64,000 nucleotides of DNA from Achromobacter deleyi (GTDB taxonomy: Bacteria; Pseudomonadota; Gammaproteobacteria; Burkholderiales; Burkholderiaceae_B), in NCBI RefSeq assembly GCF_902859705.1, contig NZ_CADIJO010000009.1, positions 124,001-188,000 on the forward strand, read 5' to 3'. The first letter of the stretch is position 1. Every line of letters begins with the position of its first letter. Positions 45,641 to 56,240 of the stretch are shown here, piece after piece. The notes below the pieces were generated by a model. That model was not told where the DNA came from. It ran no database searches and worked only from the letters and a program-made list of their open reading frames with translations. The translations under genes and the position numbers were made by a program.

Positions 45641-47080
45641 ATGCAAGCAGCGCAATACGCCGACCTGGATGGGTTGGCGCTGGCAGAGATGCTGGCCAAC
45701 AAGGAAGTGAGTTCGGCGCAGTTGATGGAATGCGCCCTGCAATTGGCAGAGGAACGCGGCGCGCCCTTGCGCGCGCTGGTGCATCTGCGGCCCGAGCAGG
45801 CCCGCCAGGAGGCTGCCCACTGGCAGGCGCGGGGGCCGTTTGGCGGCATTCCCTTTCTGTTGAAGGATTCGGGCCTGGCCAGCCGGCGGTTTCCGTCCAA
45901 CCTGGGCTCGCGGCTGTTTGCCGATATCGAATACGCCTACGACGCGACGCTGGCCGAACGCTTCGACGCCGCCGGCTTGATTCCCTTTGGCCGCAGCACG
46001 GTGTCCGAACTGTGCATGGGGCCGTCCACCGAATCGAGCGTGCACGGCGGCCCCACGATCAACCCGCGCGCCAACGACCGTTCGACGGGCGGTTCCAGCG
46101 GCGGCGCCGCGGCAGCCGTGGCGGCCGGCATCGTGCCGGTGGCCCACGGCAGCGACGGCGGCGGTTCGATCCGCATTCCGGCCGCCTGCAACGGCGTCTT
46201 CGGCTTGAAGCCCAGCCGCGGCCGCGTGCCCATGGGGCCGGCGCGCGGCGAGGGCTGGGGCGGCATGGCGTGTGATGGCGTCATCACACGCACGGTGCGC
46301 GATACCGCCGCGGCGCTGGACGCGATCAGCGGCTATGCCTCGGGTGCGCCGTATGCCGCGCCGCCCCGGCCGGGTTCGTATCTGGATGCGGTACGCGAGC
46401 AGGGGGCAGGGCGCTTGCGCATTGCCGTCTGGCGCGACGCCTTCAACGGCATTCCCATCGCCGATTCCTGCCGCCAGGCGCTGGAAGATACCGCGCGGTT
46501 GTGCCGTGAGCTGGGCCACGAGGTAGTCGACGGCCCGTTGCCCGATTTCGATTACGGCGCCTTCGTGCGCGCCCATGGCACGGTGCTGGCCACCAACATC
46601 GTGCTGGCGGTGGACGCGCGGCTGGCCGTGCTGGGCCGCGCCTTACGCGATGACGACCTGGAACCCGTGATCCGCGACGGCCTGGACATCGGCCGGGGCA
46701 TCGCCGCCACGCAATACGTGGATGCCATCCAGCGCTTCCATGCCATCGGCCGGGCCTTGAGCCAGGCCATGCAGGGAGTGGACCTGGTGCTGTCGCCGAC
46801 TCTCACGCAATTGCCGGCGCGCCTGGGCGAGCTGGCGCTGACGGGCGGCTTCTGGGCGTTTCGCGAAAAGGTCTCGCGCTACGCCACCTTCCTGGCCTTC
46901 GTCAATGCGTCGGGGCGGCCGGCGGCCAGCTTGCCGGTGGCGGCCACGCCCGACGGCGTGCCGCTGGCCTGCCAGCTGATCGGGCATTTCGGCCGTGAAG
47001 ACCAGATTCTGCGGCTGGCGGCCCAGATCGAGCGGGCCGCGCCCTGGCCGGCGCATGCCGTGACGTTGCCTGGCCGTTGA
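45641..47080 (+). CDS. Amidase-signature-family hydrolase
   Basis: The 479-residue enzyme has the Ser-cisSer-Lys triad of the amidase signature family: Lys75 (FLLKDSG), the loop STGGSSGGAAAAVAAG with cis-Ser152, and nucleophile Ser176 in GSDGGGSIRIP. It hydrolyses a carboxamide to acid plus ammonia in the cytoplasm. GGAAGGAAG lies 5-6 nt upstream. It is the first gene of an operon with a peptide-type ABC importer, so it probably acts on the imported compound. Natural substrates of this family cannot be read from sequence. Confidence 0.93.
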   Translation: MQAAQYADLDGLALAEMLANKEVSSAQLMECALQLAEERGAPLRALVHLRPEQARQEAAHWQARGPFGGIPFLLKDSGLASRRFPSNLGSRLFADIEYAYDATLAERFDAAGLIPFGRSTVSELCMGPSTESSVHGGPTINPRANDRSTGGSSGGAAAAVAAGIVPVAHGSDGGGSIRIPAACNGVFGLKPSRGRVPMGPARGEGWGGMACDGVITRTVRDTAAALDAISGYASGAPYAAPPRPGSYLDAVREQGAGRLRIAVWRDAFNGIPIADSCRQALEDTARLCRELGHEVVDGPLPDFDYGAFVRAHGTVLATNIVLAVDARLAVLGRALRDDDLEPVIRDGLDIGRGIAATQYVDAIQRFHAIGRALSQAMQGVDLVLSPTLTQLPARLGELALTGGFWAFREKVSRYATFLAFVNASGRPAASLPVAATPDGVPLACQLIGHFGREDQILRLAAQIERAAPWPAHAVTLPGR

Positions 47081-47166
47081 TTCAACGGCGGCTGATCGGT
47101 TGGCGGCTGGCGCAGCCGCCGTCGACCCAGCCGTTCGCGCAGTTCACCATCATCAAGGGGAAAACA

Positions 47167-48756
47167 ATGAAACGATTCTTGCGCGTCTGCACGGCCCTGG
47201 CCCTGGGCTGCGGCATGGCACTGGTTCAAACCCAGACCCAAGCTCAGACCCAAGCCCAGACCACGGCGAAATTCGTCATGCACGCGCCGCTGCGTGTGCT
47301 GGACCCGGTGCTGACGACCGCCTATGTCACCCGCAACCACGGCTATCTCGTCTACGACACGCTGTTCTCGATGGACGCCTCGGGTCATCCGCAGCCGCAG
47401 ATGGTGGACACCTGGACGGTGTCGCCAGACAAGCTGACCTACACCTTCACGCTGCGCCCCGGGTTGATCTTCCATGACGGCAGCCCGGTCAAGGCGGAAG
47501 ACGTGGTGGCGTCCCTCAAGCGCTGGCAGGCGGGCGACCCGACGATCGGCAACCGCCTCGCCCAGGCCACGGCGTCGCTGGCGGCGCAGGGCAATGACAC
47601 CGTGGTGCTGACGCTGAAAGCCCCGTACGGCCTGGTGCTGGATTCGCTGGCCAAGGAAGGTTCGCCGGTGCCGTTCATCATGCCCAAGCGCATCGCCGAC
47701 ACGCCCGCCACGCAGGCCATCACCGAGGTGGTCGGCTCGGGCCCCTACAAGTTCGTGCAGGCCGATTTCCAGGCGGGCGTGAAGGCCACCTACCTCAAGT
47801 TCGACGGCTACGTGCCGCGTAAAGAGAAGGCCAGCGCCTTTGCCGGCGGCAAGGTGGCGCGCATCGACCGGCTGGAACTGGTCAACATTCCCGACAGCCA
47901 GACGGCCGTCAACGCGCTGCAACGCGGCGAGATCGACTTCGTGGAAGACGTGCCGCCCGACCTGATGCCGCAATTGAAGGACGCCAAGGGCATCACGCTC
48001 AAGTCGTACGGCAAGAATTCCAATATGTTCACGCTGCGCATGAACTGGCTGCAGCCGCCGTTCGACAACGTGAAGGTGCGCCGCGCCGCGTTGGCCGCCC
48101 TGTACGAGACCGATTACCTGGACGCCCAGATCGGCGACCCGGACGTCTACCAGGTCTGCGGCGCCGTGCTGACCTGCGTGTCGCCTTATGCGTCGGAAGA
48201 GGGCGCCACGCAGATCCACAAGCCGGACCTGGCCCGGGCGCGCCAACTGCTCAAGGAAAGCGGCTATGCCGGCCAGAAGGTCGTGATTCTGCATCCGACC
48301 GACCTGCCGATCTTCGCCAACATCGCGCCGGTCACCGCGCAGGCCCTGCGCAGCATCGGCATGAACGTCGAGGTGCAGTCCATGGACTGGGCCACGCTGC
48401 TCAGCCGCCGTACCAAGAAAGAGCCAGTGGAGCAGGGCGGCTGGAGCATCTTCCATTCCAATCTGTCAAGCCTGGACCTGACCTCGCCGGTGGGCAATCC
48501 CAACCTGGATGCGCGGCCTGGCGCCAGCTACCCCGGCTGGAGCGTCGATGCCGACATGGAAAAACTGCGCGACCAGTATGCCGGCGCGCAGACCGAGGAC
48601 GACAAGCGCGCGATTGCCGCCGCCATCCAGCGCCGCAGCTATGACCAGGTGACCTTCGTGCCCCTGGGCGGCTATTCCAAGTTCAAGGGCTATGACGCCA
48701 AGTTCGCCGACTTGGTGGACGCGCCGATTCCCCTGTTCTGGACCTCGCCCAAGTAA
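47167..48756 (+). CDS. Family 5 (peptide/opine-type) ABC substrate-binding protein
   Basis: This 529-residue secreted receptor has a signal peptide followed by a QTQTQAQTQAQ tract. The mature protein shows the DppA/OppA-family signature (VSPDKLTYTFTLRPGLIFHDGSPVKAEDVVASLKRWQAGD, given here only in part) and the conserved CGAVL-x-C Cys pair. It delivers a small peptide-like or opine-like solute to the permeases that follow. A second, clearly related receptor lies at the end of the operon (56241). AAGGGG precedes its ATG by 6 nt. Confidence 0.94.
   Translation: MKRFLRVCTALALGCGMALVQTQTQAQTQAQTTAKFVMHAPLRVLDPVLTTAYVTRNHGYLVYDTLFSMDASGHPQPQMVDTWTVSPDKLTYTFTLRPGLIFHDGSPVKAEDVVASLKRWQAGDPTIGNRLAQATASLAAQGNDTVVLTLKAPYGLVLDSLAKEGSPVPFIMPKRIADTPATQAITEVVGSGPYKFVQADFQAGVKATYLKFDGYVPRKEKASAFAGGKVARIDRLELVNIPDSQTAVNALQRGEIDFVEDVPPDLMPQLKDAKGITLKSYGKNSNMFTLRMNWLQPPFDNVKVRRAALAALYETDYLDAQIGDPDVYQVCGAVLTCVSPYASEEGATQIHKPDLARARQLLKESGYAGQKVVILHPTDLPIFANIAPVTAQALRSIGMNVEVQSMDWATLLSRRTKKEPVEQGGWSIFHSNLSSLDLTSPVGNPNLDARPGASYPGWSVDADMEKLRDQYAGAQTEDDKRAIAAAIQRRSYDQVTFVPLGGYSKFKGYDAKFADLVDAPIPLFWTSPK
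47233..47262 (+). repeat. 12-bp in-frame repeat (QTQA) in the binding-protein N-terminus
   Basis: CAGACCCAAGCY occurs twice (47233-47244, 47245-47256), followed by a half copy. It encodes alternating Gln-Thr/Gln-Ala just at the expected signal-peptide cleavage site. The paralogous receptor at 56241 lacks it. Confidence 0.7.
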
Positions 48757-48773
48757 GGGCAGGAGAGCGCATC

Positions 48774-49715
48774 ATGCTGAATCTCGTTTTCAAGCGCCTC
48801 GTGGCCGCCATTCCGGTGATGCTGGTGGTGGCGACCGTGGTCTTCCTGCTGTTGCGCCTGGCGCCCGGTGACCCGGCGCGCATCATTGCCGGCGACATGG
48901 CCAGCGAAGACACCGTGGCGCAGATCCGCGCCGACATGGGGCTGGACAAGCCGCTGGCTACGCAATATGTGCTGGCCATGGGCGCGCTGCTGCAAGGCGA
49001 CCTGGGCGTGTCCATCATTTCGAAAGACCCGGTGTCGTCCCTGATCGGGCAGCGGCTGGGGCCGACCCTGGCCCTGGCGCTGTGCGCCATCCTGGTGACG
49101 GTGCTGGCGGCCATTCCGCTGGGGGTGTTCTCGGCCTGGTGGCACAAGCGGCTGCTGGACCGCATCACGCTGGCGGTGACCGTGCTGGCCTTTTCGGTGC
49201 CGGCCTTCGTGGTGGGCTACCTGCTGATCCTGGTGTTCTCGGTCAAGCTCAACTGGCTGCCGGTGCAGGGGTATGCGGGGCTGGCGGCCGGCTTTGGCAC
49301 CTTTCTGTATCACATGGTGCTGCCCACCGTCACGCTGGCGACGGTGTTCGTGGCGCTGATCACCCGCATCACACGCGGCAGCATGCTGGAAGTGCTGGGC
49401 GAAGACTTCGTGCGTACCGCCCGGGCCAAGGGCGTGCCCGAACGCTACGTGCTGTACCGCCACGCGCTGCGCAACGCCGCCGTGCCCATCGTCACCGTGA
49501 TCGGCCTGGCGCTCACCACGCTCATCAGCGGCGTGGTCGTCACCGAGACCATCTTCAACATTCCCGGGGTGGGCCGCCTGATCGTCGATGCCGTGCTGGC
49601 GCGCGACTATCCCGTGGTGCAGGGGACGATCCTGTTCTTCTCGTTCGTCTATGTATTCATCAACCTGGTGATCGACATGCTGTATGTGGTGCTCGATCCG
49701 CGCATCCGCTACTGA
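48774..49715 (+). CDS. ABC transporter permease, DppB/GsiC type
   Basis: The 313-residue inner-membrane protein has about six membrane segments, the N-terminal KRLVAAIPVMLVVATVVFLL helix of DppB-type permeases and the EAA motif FVRTARAKGVPERYVLYRHA that contacts the ATPase. It pairs with the next gene to form the translocation channel. The ATG at 48774 follows CAGGAGAGCG. The order receptor-permease-permease-ATPase is standard for peptide/nickel-type importers. Confidence 0.95.
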   Translation: MLNLVFKRLVAAIPVMLVVATVVFLLLRLAPGDPARIIAGDMASEDTVAQIRADMGLDKPLATQYVLAMGALLQGDLGVSIISKDPVSSLIGQRLGPTLALALCAILVTVLAAIPLGVFSAWWHKRLLDRITLAVTVLAFSVPAFVVGYLLILVFSVKLNWLPVQGYAGLAAGFGTFLYHMVLPTVTLATVFVALITRITRGSMLEVLGEDFVRTARAKGVPERYVLYRHALRNAAVPIVTVIGLALTTLISGVVVTETIFNIPGVGRLIVDAVLARDYPVVQGTILFFSFVYVFINLVIDMLYVVLDPRIRY

Positions 49716-49722
49716 GGACGCC

Positions 49723-50586
49723 ATGACCACTCTCGTCCTGCCCCGCGCGCGCGGCCTCTGGCCCACCCTGGCGCGCGACCCCATGATGCTGTGCGGCCTG
49801 GCGCTGCTGCTGGCCCTGGTGGCCCTGGCCATGCTGGCGCCGTGGATCACCTGGCACGACCCGGCCGCCCTGGCGCCGCGCCTGCGCCTCAAGCCCATCA
49901 GCGAGGGCTATTGGCTGGGCACCGATTCCCTGGGCCGCGACCTGTTTTCGCGCGTGCTCTACGGCGGGCGCCTGTCCATCACGCTGGCCGCCCTGGTGGC
50001 CGTGATTTCCGTCTGTGCGGGCCTGGCGCTGGGCATCCTGGCGGGCTATTTCCGCCGCCTGGACGGCTTCATCATGCGCATCATCGACGGCATCATGGCC
50101 ATTCCCGGCCTGCTGCTGGCCATTGCCATGGTGGCCTTGGGCGGGGCGTCGATCCCGACCATGGTGATCGCCATCTCCATTCCCGAGATCCCGCGCGTGG
50201 CCCGGCTGGTGCGCAGCGTGGTGCTGTCGGTGCGCGAAGAACCGTATGTCGAGGCCTCGCTGGGCATGGGCACGCGCACCGTGCGCGTGCTGTGGCGCCA
50301 TGTGCTGCCCAGCACCATCAACCCGCTGGTGGTGCAGGCCACGTTCATCTGCGCCTCGGCCATCCTGATCGAAGCCGTGCTGGGCTTTCTGGGGCTGGGC
50401 TTTCCGCCCGAGATTCCCAGCCTGGGCAGCATCATTTCCGAAGGCCGCGCCTTTTTCCAGCGCGCGCCCTGGATCGTGCTGTTTCCCGGCGCTTATCTGG
50501 CGCTGTTGATCCTGTCCATCAATCTTTTCGGCGACGCGCTGCGCGACCGTCTGGATCCGCGCATGGCGCGCAAACGCAACGGTTGA
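49723..50586 (+). CDS. ABC transporter permease, DppC/GsiD type
   Basis: This 287-residue partner permease has the DppC-type N-terminus, the conserved WLGTDSLGRDLFSRVLYGGR motif after the first membrane segment, and an EAA loop (EASLGMGTRTVRVLWRHVLP). GAGGA, overlapping the previous stop codon, is its ribosome site, 4 nt before the ATG. It completes the importer channel. Confidence 0.95.
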   Translation: MTTLVLPRARGLWPTLARDPMMLCGLALLLALVALAMLAPWITWHDPAALAPRLRLKPISEGYWLGTDSLGRDLFSRVLYGGRLSITLAALVAVISVCAGLALGILAGYFRRLDGFIMRIIDGIMAIPGLLLAIAMVALGGASIPTMVIAISIPEIPRVARLVRSVVLSVREEPYVEASLGMGTRTVRVLWRHVLPSTINPLVVQATFICASAILIEAVLGFLGLGFPPEIPSLGSIISEGRAFFQRAPWIVLFPGAYLALLILSINLFGDALRDRLDPRMARKRNG

Positions 50587-50592
50587 ACCTCC

Positions 50593-52241
<1,649 letters not shown>

Positions 52242-52245
<4 letters not shown>

Positions 52246-53168
52246 CCCGCGTTGCATTGTTGTCCCGTTCGGCCAACCTGGCCTATTTCCAGCCGCTGCT
52301 GCAGGCGCGCGATGACGGCCTTGACGTGGCCGTCTGGCCCGACCCGGCCTGCCTGCAGGCCGAGGTGGCCGTGTGCTGGAATCCGCCGGCCGGCGTCTAC
52401 GCCGACATGCCCAGGCTGCGCCTGATCCACAGCATTGCGGCCGGGGTGGACAACCTGCTGGCCGGGCAGGATACCCGGGGCCTGCCGGTCTGCCGCGTGG
52501 TGGACCCGCAGTTGGCCCAGGGCATGCTGCAGTACGTGCTGTGGTCGGTGCTGCACTTTCACCGCAAGCTGGACCAGGCGCTGGCCAACCAGGCCCGGGC
52601 GCACTGGCAGCGCGGCGTGCAGGTGGCGGCGGGCGATTTCCGCGTGGGCGTCATGGGCCTGGGCGAGCTGGGCGGCGCCATCGCCGCCTTCCTGCCCAGC
52701 CTGGGCTATGACGTGCACGGCTGGTCGCGCAGCCCGCGCGAGATCGCCGGTATCACCGTGCATGCCGGCCAGGCGGCGTTCGATGGCTTCCTGGCCCACT
52801 GCGACGTGCTGATCTGCCTGTTGCCGCTGACCGATGCCACGCGCGGCATTCTCAATGCCCGCACGTTTGCCGCGCTGCCCCAGGGCGCCGCCGTGGTCAA
52901 TTGCGGCCGGGGAGAGCACCTGGTGCCCGCGGACCTGATCGCTGCCCTGCAATCCGGCCACCTGCGCGGCGCAGTGCTGGACGTGTTCGCGCACGAGCCG
53001 CTGCCGCCCGACGACCCGCTCTGGCGCACGCCCGGAGTGGTGGTCACCCCGCACATGGCCACCATGCCCACCGCGGCCACCGTGGCCGAGCAGGTCGTGG
53101 CCAATATCCACCGGCTGCGCCACGGGGCGACGCTGGCCAATACCGTAGACACCTCGCGCGGCTACTGA
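52242..53168 (+). CDS. D-2-hydroxyacid dehydrogenase, GhrA type
   Basis: This 308-residue NAD(P)-dependent enzyme has the Rossmann motif VGVMGLGELGGAIAAFLPSL (residues 135-154) and the catalytic set of the family: Arg in NCGRGEHLV, Glu in FAHEPLPPDDPLW and His in TPHMATMP. WSRSP after the Rossmann fold favours NADPH. It reduces an oxo acid (glyoxylate or hydroxypyruvate in GhrA) to a hydroxy acid, or the reverse. It is coupled by ATGA overlap to the ATPase gene, so it likely processes the imported solute. Confidence 0.92.
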
Positions 53169-53193
53169 CAGCGCGCTTTTCAACGAGACCCTG

Positions 53194-54228
53194 ATGATGA
53201 GCCTGCAACACGATTCCCTGCCTTACCTGGATGACCCCGCTTTCACGCTGCCGACCGGCGCGCCCGCGCCGGTCGATCCGCAGATCGCCGAGTTCATGCG
53301 CCTGATGGCCAAGGACGCGGCCCAGTATCCGCGCCGCGACACCCTGCCTATCGAAGAAGGGCGGGCCAATGCCGAGAAAGTGCGCCTGCCGTGGGCCCAG
53401 GGCGGCCCGCAAATGGCCCGCACGGTCAATACCGAAGTGGCCACGCGCCACGGCAAGGTGCGGGTGCGCATCCACTATCCGGCCGAACGCCGGCTGCCGG
53501 GCGCCTTCATGTACATCCATGGCGGCGGCTTCGTGCTGTTTTCGATCGACACGCACGACCGCGTGATGCGCGAATACGCCGAGCGCGCCGGCATCGTGGT
53601 GATCGGCATCGACTACACCCGCGCGCCCGAGGCCAAGTTCCCGCAGCCGCTGGAAGAATGCGTGGACGTGCTGCGCTGGATCGCCGCGCAGGCCCGGGAA
53701 TTGTCCATCGATGCGGACCAGCTCTTCGTCGGCGGCGATTCGGCGGGCGCCAACCTGTCGATGGGCACGGCGCTGACGCTGCGCGACGAAGGGCAGGGCG
53801 GTCTGATCAAGGGCATCGTGCTCAATTACGGCGGCTTCAGCAGCAACCTGTTCCGCAATTCGGTGGTGCGCTATGGCGCGGGCGACTACGGCCTGTCGCT
53901 GCACATGATGATCTGGTTCCGCGGCCTGCACATCCGCCACGGCAAGGATTTCTTCGATCCGCGCGTGGACATCATGCGCGCCGACCTGCGCCAGCTGCCG
54001 CCGGTGTGGATGGTGGTCACCGAATGCGATCCGCTGCACGACGACAGCATCGAGCTCGAACGCCTGCTCAAGGCGGCCGGCGTGGACGTCAGCGCCAAGG
54101 TCTATCGCGGCACGGTGCACAGCTTTCTGGAAGCGGTGTCGATCTCGGACGCGGCCGTACAGGCGTTCGAGGACACGGCGTCCTGGCTGCATGGCGAACG
54201 CGTTGCACACGGCGCCCATTCGGCCTGA
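53194..54228 (+). CDS. Hormone-sensitive-lipase-family esterase
   Basis: The 344-residue alpha/beta hydrolase has the HSL oxyanion motif HGGGF (residues 109-113), nucleophile Ser183 in GGDSAGAN, Asp in TECDPLHDDS and His in GTVHSFLEA. No signal peptide is visible, so it acts in the cytoplasm on an ester or lactone. Two ATGs (53194, 53197) are possible. It lies 25 nt after the dehydrogenase and 13 nt before the aldolase gene, in the same operon. Confidence 0.92.
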   Translation: MMSLQHDSLPYLDDPAFTLPTGAPAPVDPQIAEFMRLMAKDAAQYPRRDTLPIEEGRANAEKVRLPWAQGGPQMARTVNTEVATRHGKVRVRIHYPAERRLPGAFMYIHGGGFVLFSIDTHDRVMREYAERAGIVVIGIDYTRAPEAKFPQPLEECVDVLRWIAAQARELSIDADQLFVGGDSAGANLSMGTALTLRDEGQGGLIKGIVLNYGGFSSNLFRNSVVRYGAGDYGLSLHMMIWFRGLHIRHGKDFFDPRVDIMRADLRQLPPVWMVVTECDPLHDDSIELERLLKAAGVDVSAKVYRGTVHSFLEAVSISDAAVQAFEDTASWLHGERVAHGAHSA

Positions 54229-54241
54229 ACCGGAGACTGGC

Positions 54242-54982
54242 ATGGCCTATACCGAATCGACCGAACAGCAGATGCGCGAGGAACTGGCCGCGCTGTACCG
54301 CCTGGTCGCCCATTTCCGCATGACCGACCTGATCGACACACACATCAGCGCGCGGGTGCCGGGCACGGACAACCATTTCCTGATCAACCGCTACGGCGTG
54401 CTGTTTCACGAGATGCGGCCTGAAGACCTGGTGAAGATCGACCTGGACGGCAACCCCGTCGACCCGGGCGACGAAGAGCAGCAGCGCGTGAACAGCGCCG
54501 GCTTCACCATTCATTCGGCCGTGCACGCCGCGCGCCATGACCTGGCCTGCGTGGTGCACACCCATACCGCCGACGGCATTGCCGTAGCTTGCCAGGAAGA
54601 CGGCCTGCTGCCGATCACCCAGCATGCGCTGCGCTTCTATCAGCGCCTGGGCTATCACGACTACCAGGGCATTGCGCTGGACCTGGACGAGCGCGCCAGC
54701 CTGGTGGACGACCTGGGGCCGCACAAGGCCATGATCCTGCGCAACCACGGCCTGCTGGCCGCCGGGGGCACCGTGGCCGAGGCCTTCGTCAATATCTATT
54801 TCCTGGAACGCGCCTGCCAGGCGCAGATCAAGGCCCAGTCGGCCGGCGCGCGCCTGACCTTTCCGTCGCCCGCCGTGTGCGAACGCACGGCCGGCCAGTT
54901 CGAACGGCCCACCGCGCCCCAGTATTGCCAGCGCGTCTGGACGGCCGCCAAGCGCCTGCTCGACGAGGAGGCCGCGCGATGA
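54242..54982 (+). CDS. Class II aldolase/adducin-family protein
   Basis: The 246-residue protein has the class II aldolase metal site His106-x-His108 (VVHTHTAD) and His169 (LRNHGLL). In L-fuculose aldolase a Glu 19 residues before the first His is catalytic; here that position is Gly87, as in the adducin-like branch, so the reaction may not be a classical aldol cleavage. The CATGGCC start has GGAGAC 5 nt upstream. It overlaps the aminotransferase start by 4 nt. Confidence 0.92.
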   Translation: MAYTESTEQQMREELAALYRLVAHFRMTDLIDTHISARVPGTDNHFLINRYGVLFHEMRPEDLVKIDLDGNPVDPGDEEQQRVNSAGFTIHSAVHAARHDLACVVHTHTADGIAVACQEDGLLPITQHALRFYQRLGYHDYQGIALDLDERASLVDDLGPHKAMILRNHGLLAAGGTVAEAFVNIYFLERACQAQIKAQSAGARLTFPSPAVCERTAGQFERPTAPQYCQRVWTAAKRLLDEEAAR

Positions 54983-56184
54983 AAGACGCCCATCTTGCGC
55001 CCATGGACCTGGCCAGCCCGCAACTGCTGCACACGCCCGGGCCGACCTACGTGCCCGACGCCGTGCGCGACGCCATGGGCCGGCCCAGCCTGGACTTGTC
55101 CGACCCGCGGCTGGACAGCCTGGTGCGTGACTGCGAGACGGGCCTGGCAGCCTTGCTGGGCACGCGCGAGGCCGACGTGCTGATGTATGCCGCCAACGGC
55201 CACGGCGCCTGGGAAGCCGCCATCGCCAACCTGGTCGCGCCCGGCGCCGAGGTGCTGGTGGCCGGCAGCGGCTTTTTCGCCGAGGCCTGGGCCCTGCACG
55301 TCGAGGCGCTGGGCGGCGTGGCGCGCCGCACGCCCATCCGGCCCGGCCGCGCGCTGGACCCGCTGGCGATCGAGACCGCGCTGCGCGCCGACACCGCCCG
55401 TCGCATCGTCGCCGTCTTCGCCGTGCAGACCGACACGGCCAGCGGCGCCACCAGCGACCTGGCCGCGGTGCGGCGGGCGCTGGACCGCAGCGGCCATCCG
55501 GCCTTGCTGGTGGCCGACGTCATCGCCTCGCTGGGCGCCACGCCGTGCCGCATGGACGAATGGGGCGTCAATGTGGCCATCGGCGGTTCGCAGAAGGCGC
55601 TGATGCTGCCGCCGGGCCTGTCATTCACCGCGGTCGACGGCCGCGCCATGGCCGTGGCCCGCGAGAACCCGACGCCGCGCGCCTATTGGGACTGGGAAAA
55701 GCGCAAGAGCCCCTTGCTGTACCGCAAGTTCTGCGGCACGCCGCCCCAGGGCTTGCTGATGGGCCTGCGGGCGTCGCTGGCGCTCTTGCGCAACGAAGGC
55801 CATGACGCGGTGCATGCGCGTCATCGCCGTGTCGCCGCCATGGTGCATTCGGCCGTGGCGCGCTGGGGCGAAGCCGGCGCGCTGGCCCTGCATGTCACCG
55901 AGCCGGCCGAGCGCTCGACGTCGGTCACGACGATCTCGGTGGCCGACGGCGTCGACGTCGAAGCCCTGCGCCTGACGGCGCGTGACCGCTATCAGGTGGC
56001 GGTTGCGGGCGGGCTGGGTCCCCATGCAGGCCGGATGTTCCGCATCGGCCACCTGGGCGCCGTCCACCCCGGCATGATCCTCGGCGCCCTGGGCGGCGTC
56101 GAGGCGGCGTTGCGAGATTGCGGCATCGCCATCGGGGAGGGTGCGCTGCACTGCGCGGTAGAGGCCGCGCGCGAGAGTGATTGA
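54979..56184 (+). CDS. Class V (serine-glyoxylate type) aminotransferase
   Basis: This 401-residue PLP enzyme begins with LHTPGPTYVPDAVRDAMGRP, the phosphate-binding start of alanine/serine-glyoxylate aminotransferases. PLP-binding Asp180 lies in LLVADVIASLGATP and the Schiff-base Lys206 in GGSQKALMLPPGL. It moves an amino group from an amino acid to an oxo acid. It is the last enzyme of the amidase/ABC operon, and a 6-bp stem (TGACCG-attc-CGGTCA, 56182-56197) lies on its stop codon. The dehydrogenase and transaminase together could interconvert hydroxy, oxo and amino acids. Confidence 0.93.
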   Translation: MKDAHLAPMDLASPQLLHTPGPTYVPDAVRDAMGRPSLDLSDPRLDSLVRDCETGLAALLGTREADVLMYAANGHGAWEAAIANLVAPGAEVLVAGSGFFAEAWALHVEALGGVARRTPIRPGRALDPLAIETALRADTARRIVAVFAVQTDTASGATSDLAAVRRALDRSGHPALLVADVIASLGATPCRMDEWGVNVAIGGSQKALMLPPGLSFTAVDGRAMAVARENPTPRAYWDWEKRKSPLLYRKFCGTPPQGLLMGLRASLALLRNEGHDAVHARHRRVAAMVHSAVARWGEAGALALHVTEPAERSTSVTTISVADGVDVEALRLTARDRYQVAVAGGLGPHAGRMFRIGHLGAVHPGMILGALGGVEAALRDCGIAIGEGALHCAVEAARESD

Positions 56185-56240
56185 CCGATTCCGGTCACGG
56201 CATGTTGTTGCTTGACCCCTGACAAATAAAGGAACAAGGG

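Noticed and set aside
56182..56197. TGACCG-attc-CGGTCA hairpin as the operon terminator before the second receptor
   Set aside because: The stem is only 6 bp and no T-run follows, so at most it is a weak pause or processing site. The receptor gene is probably still in the operon.
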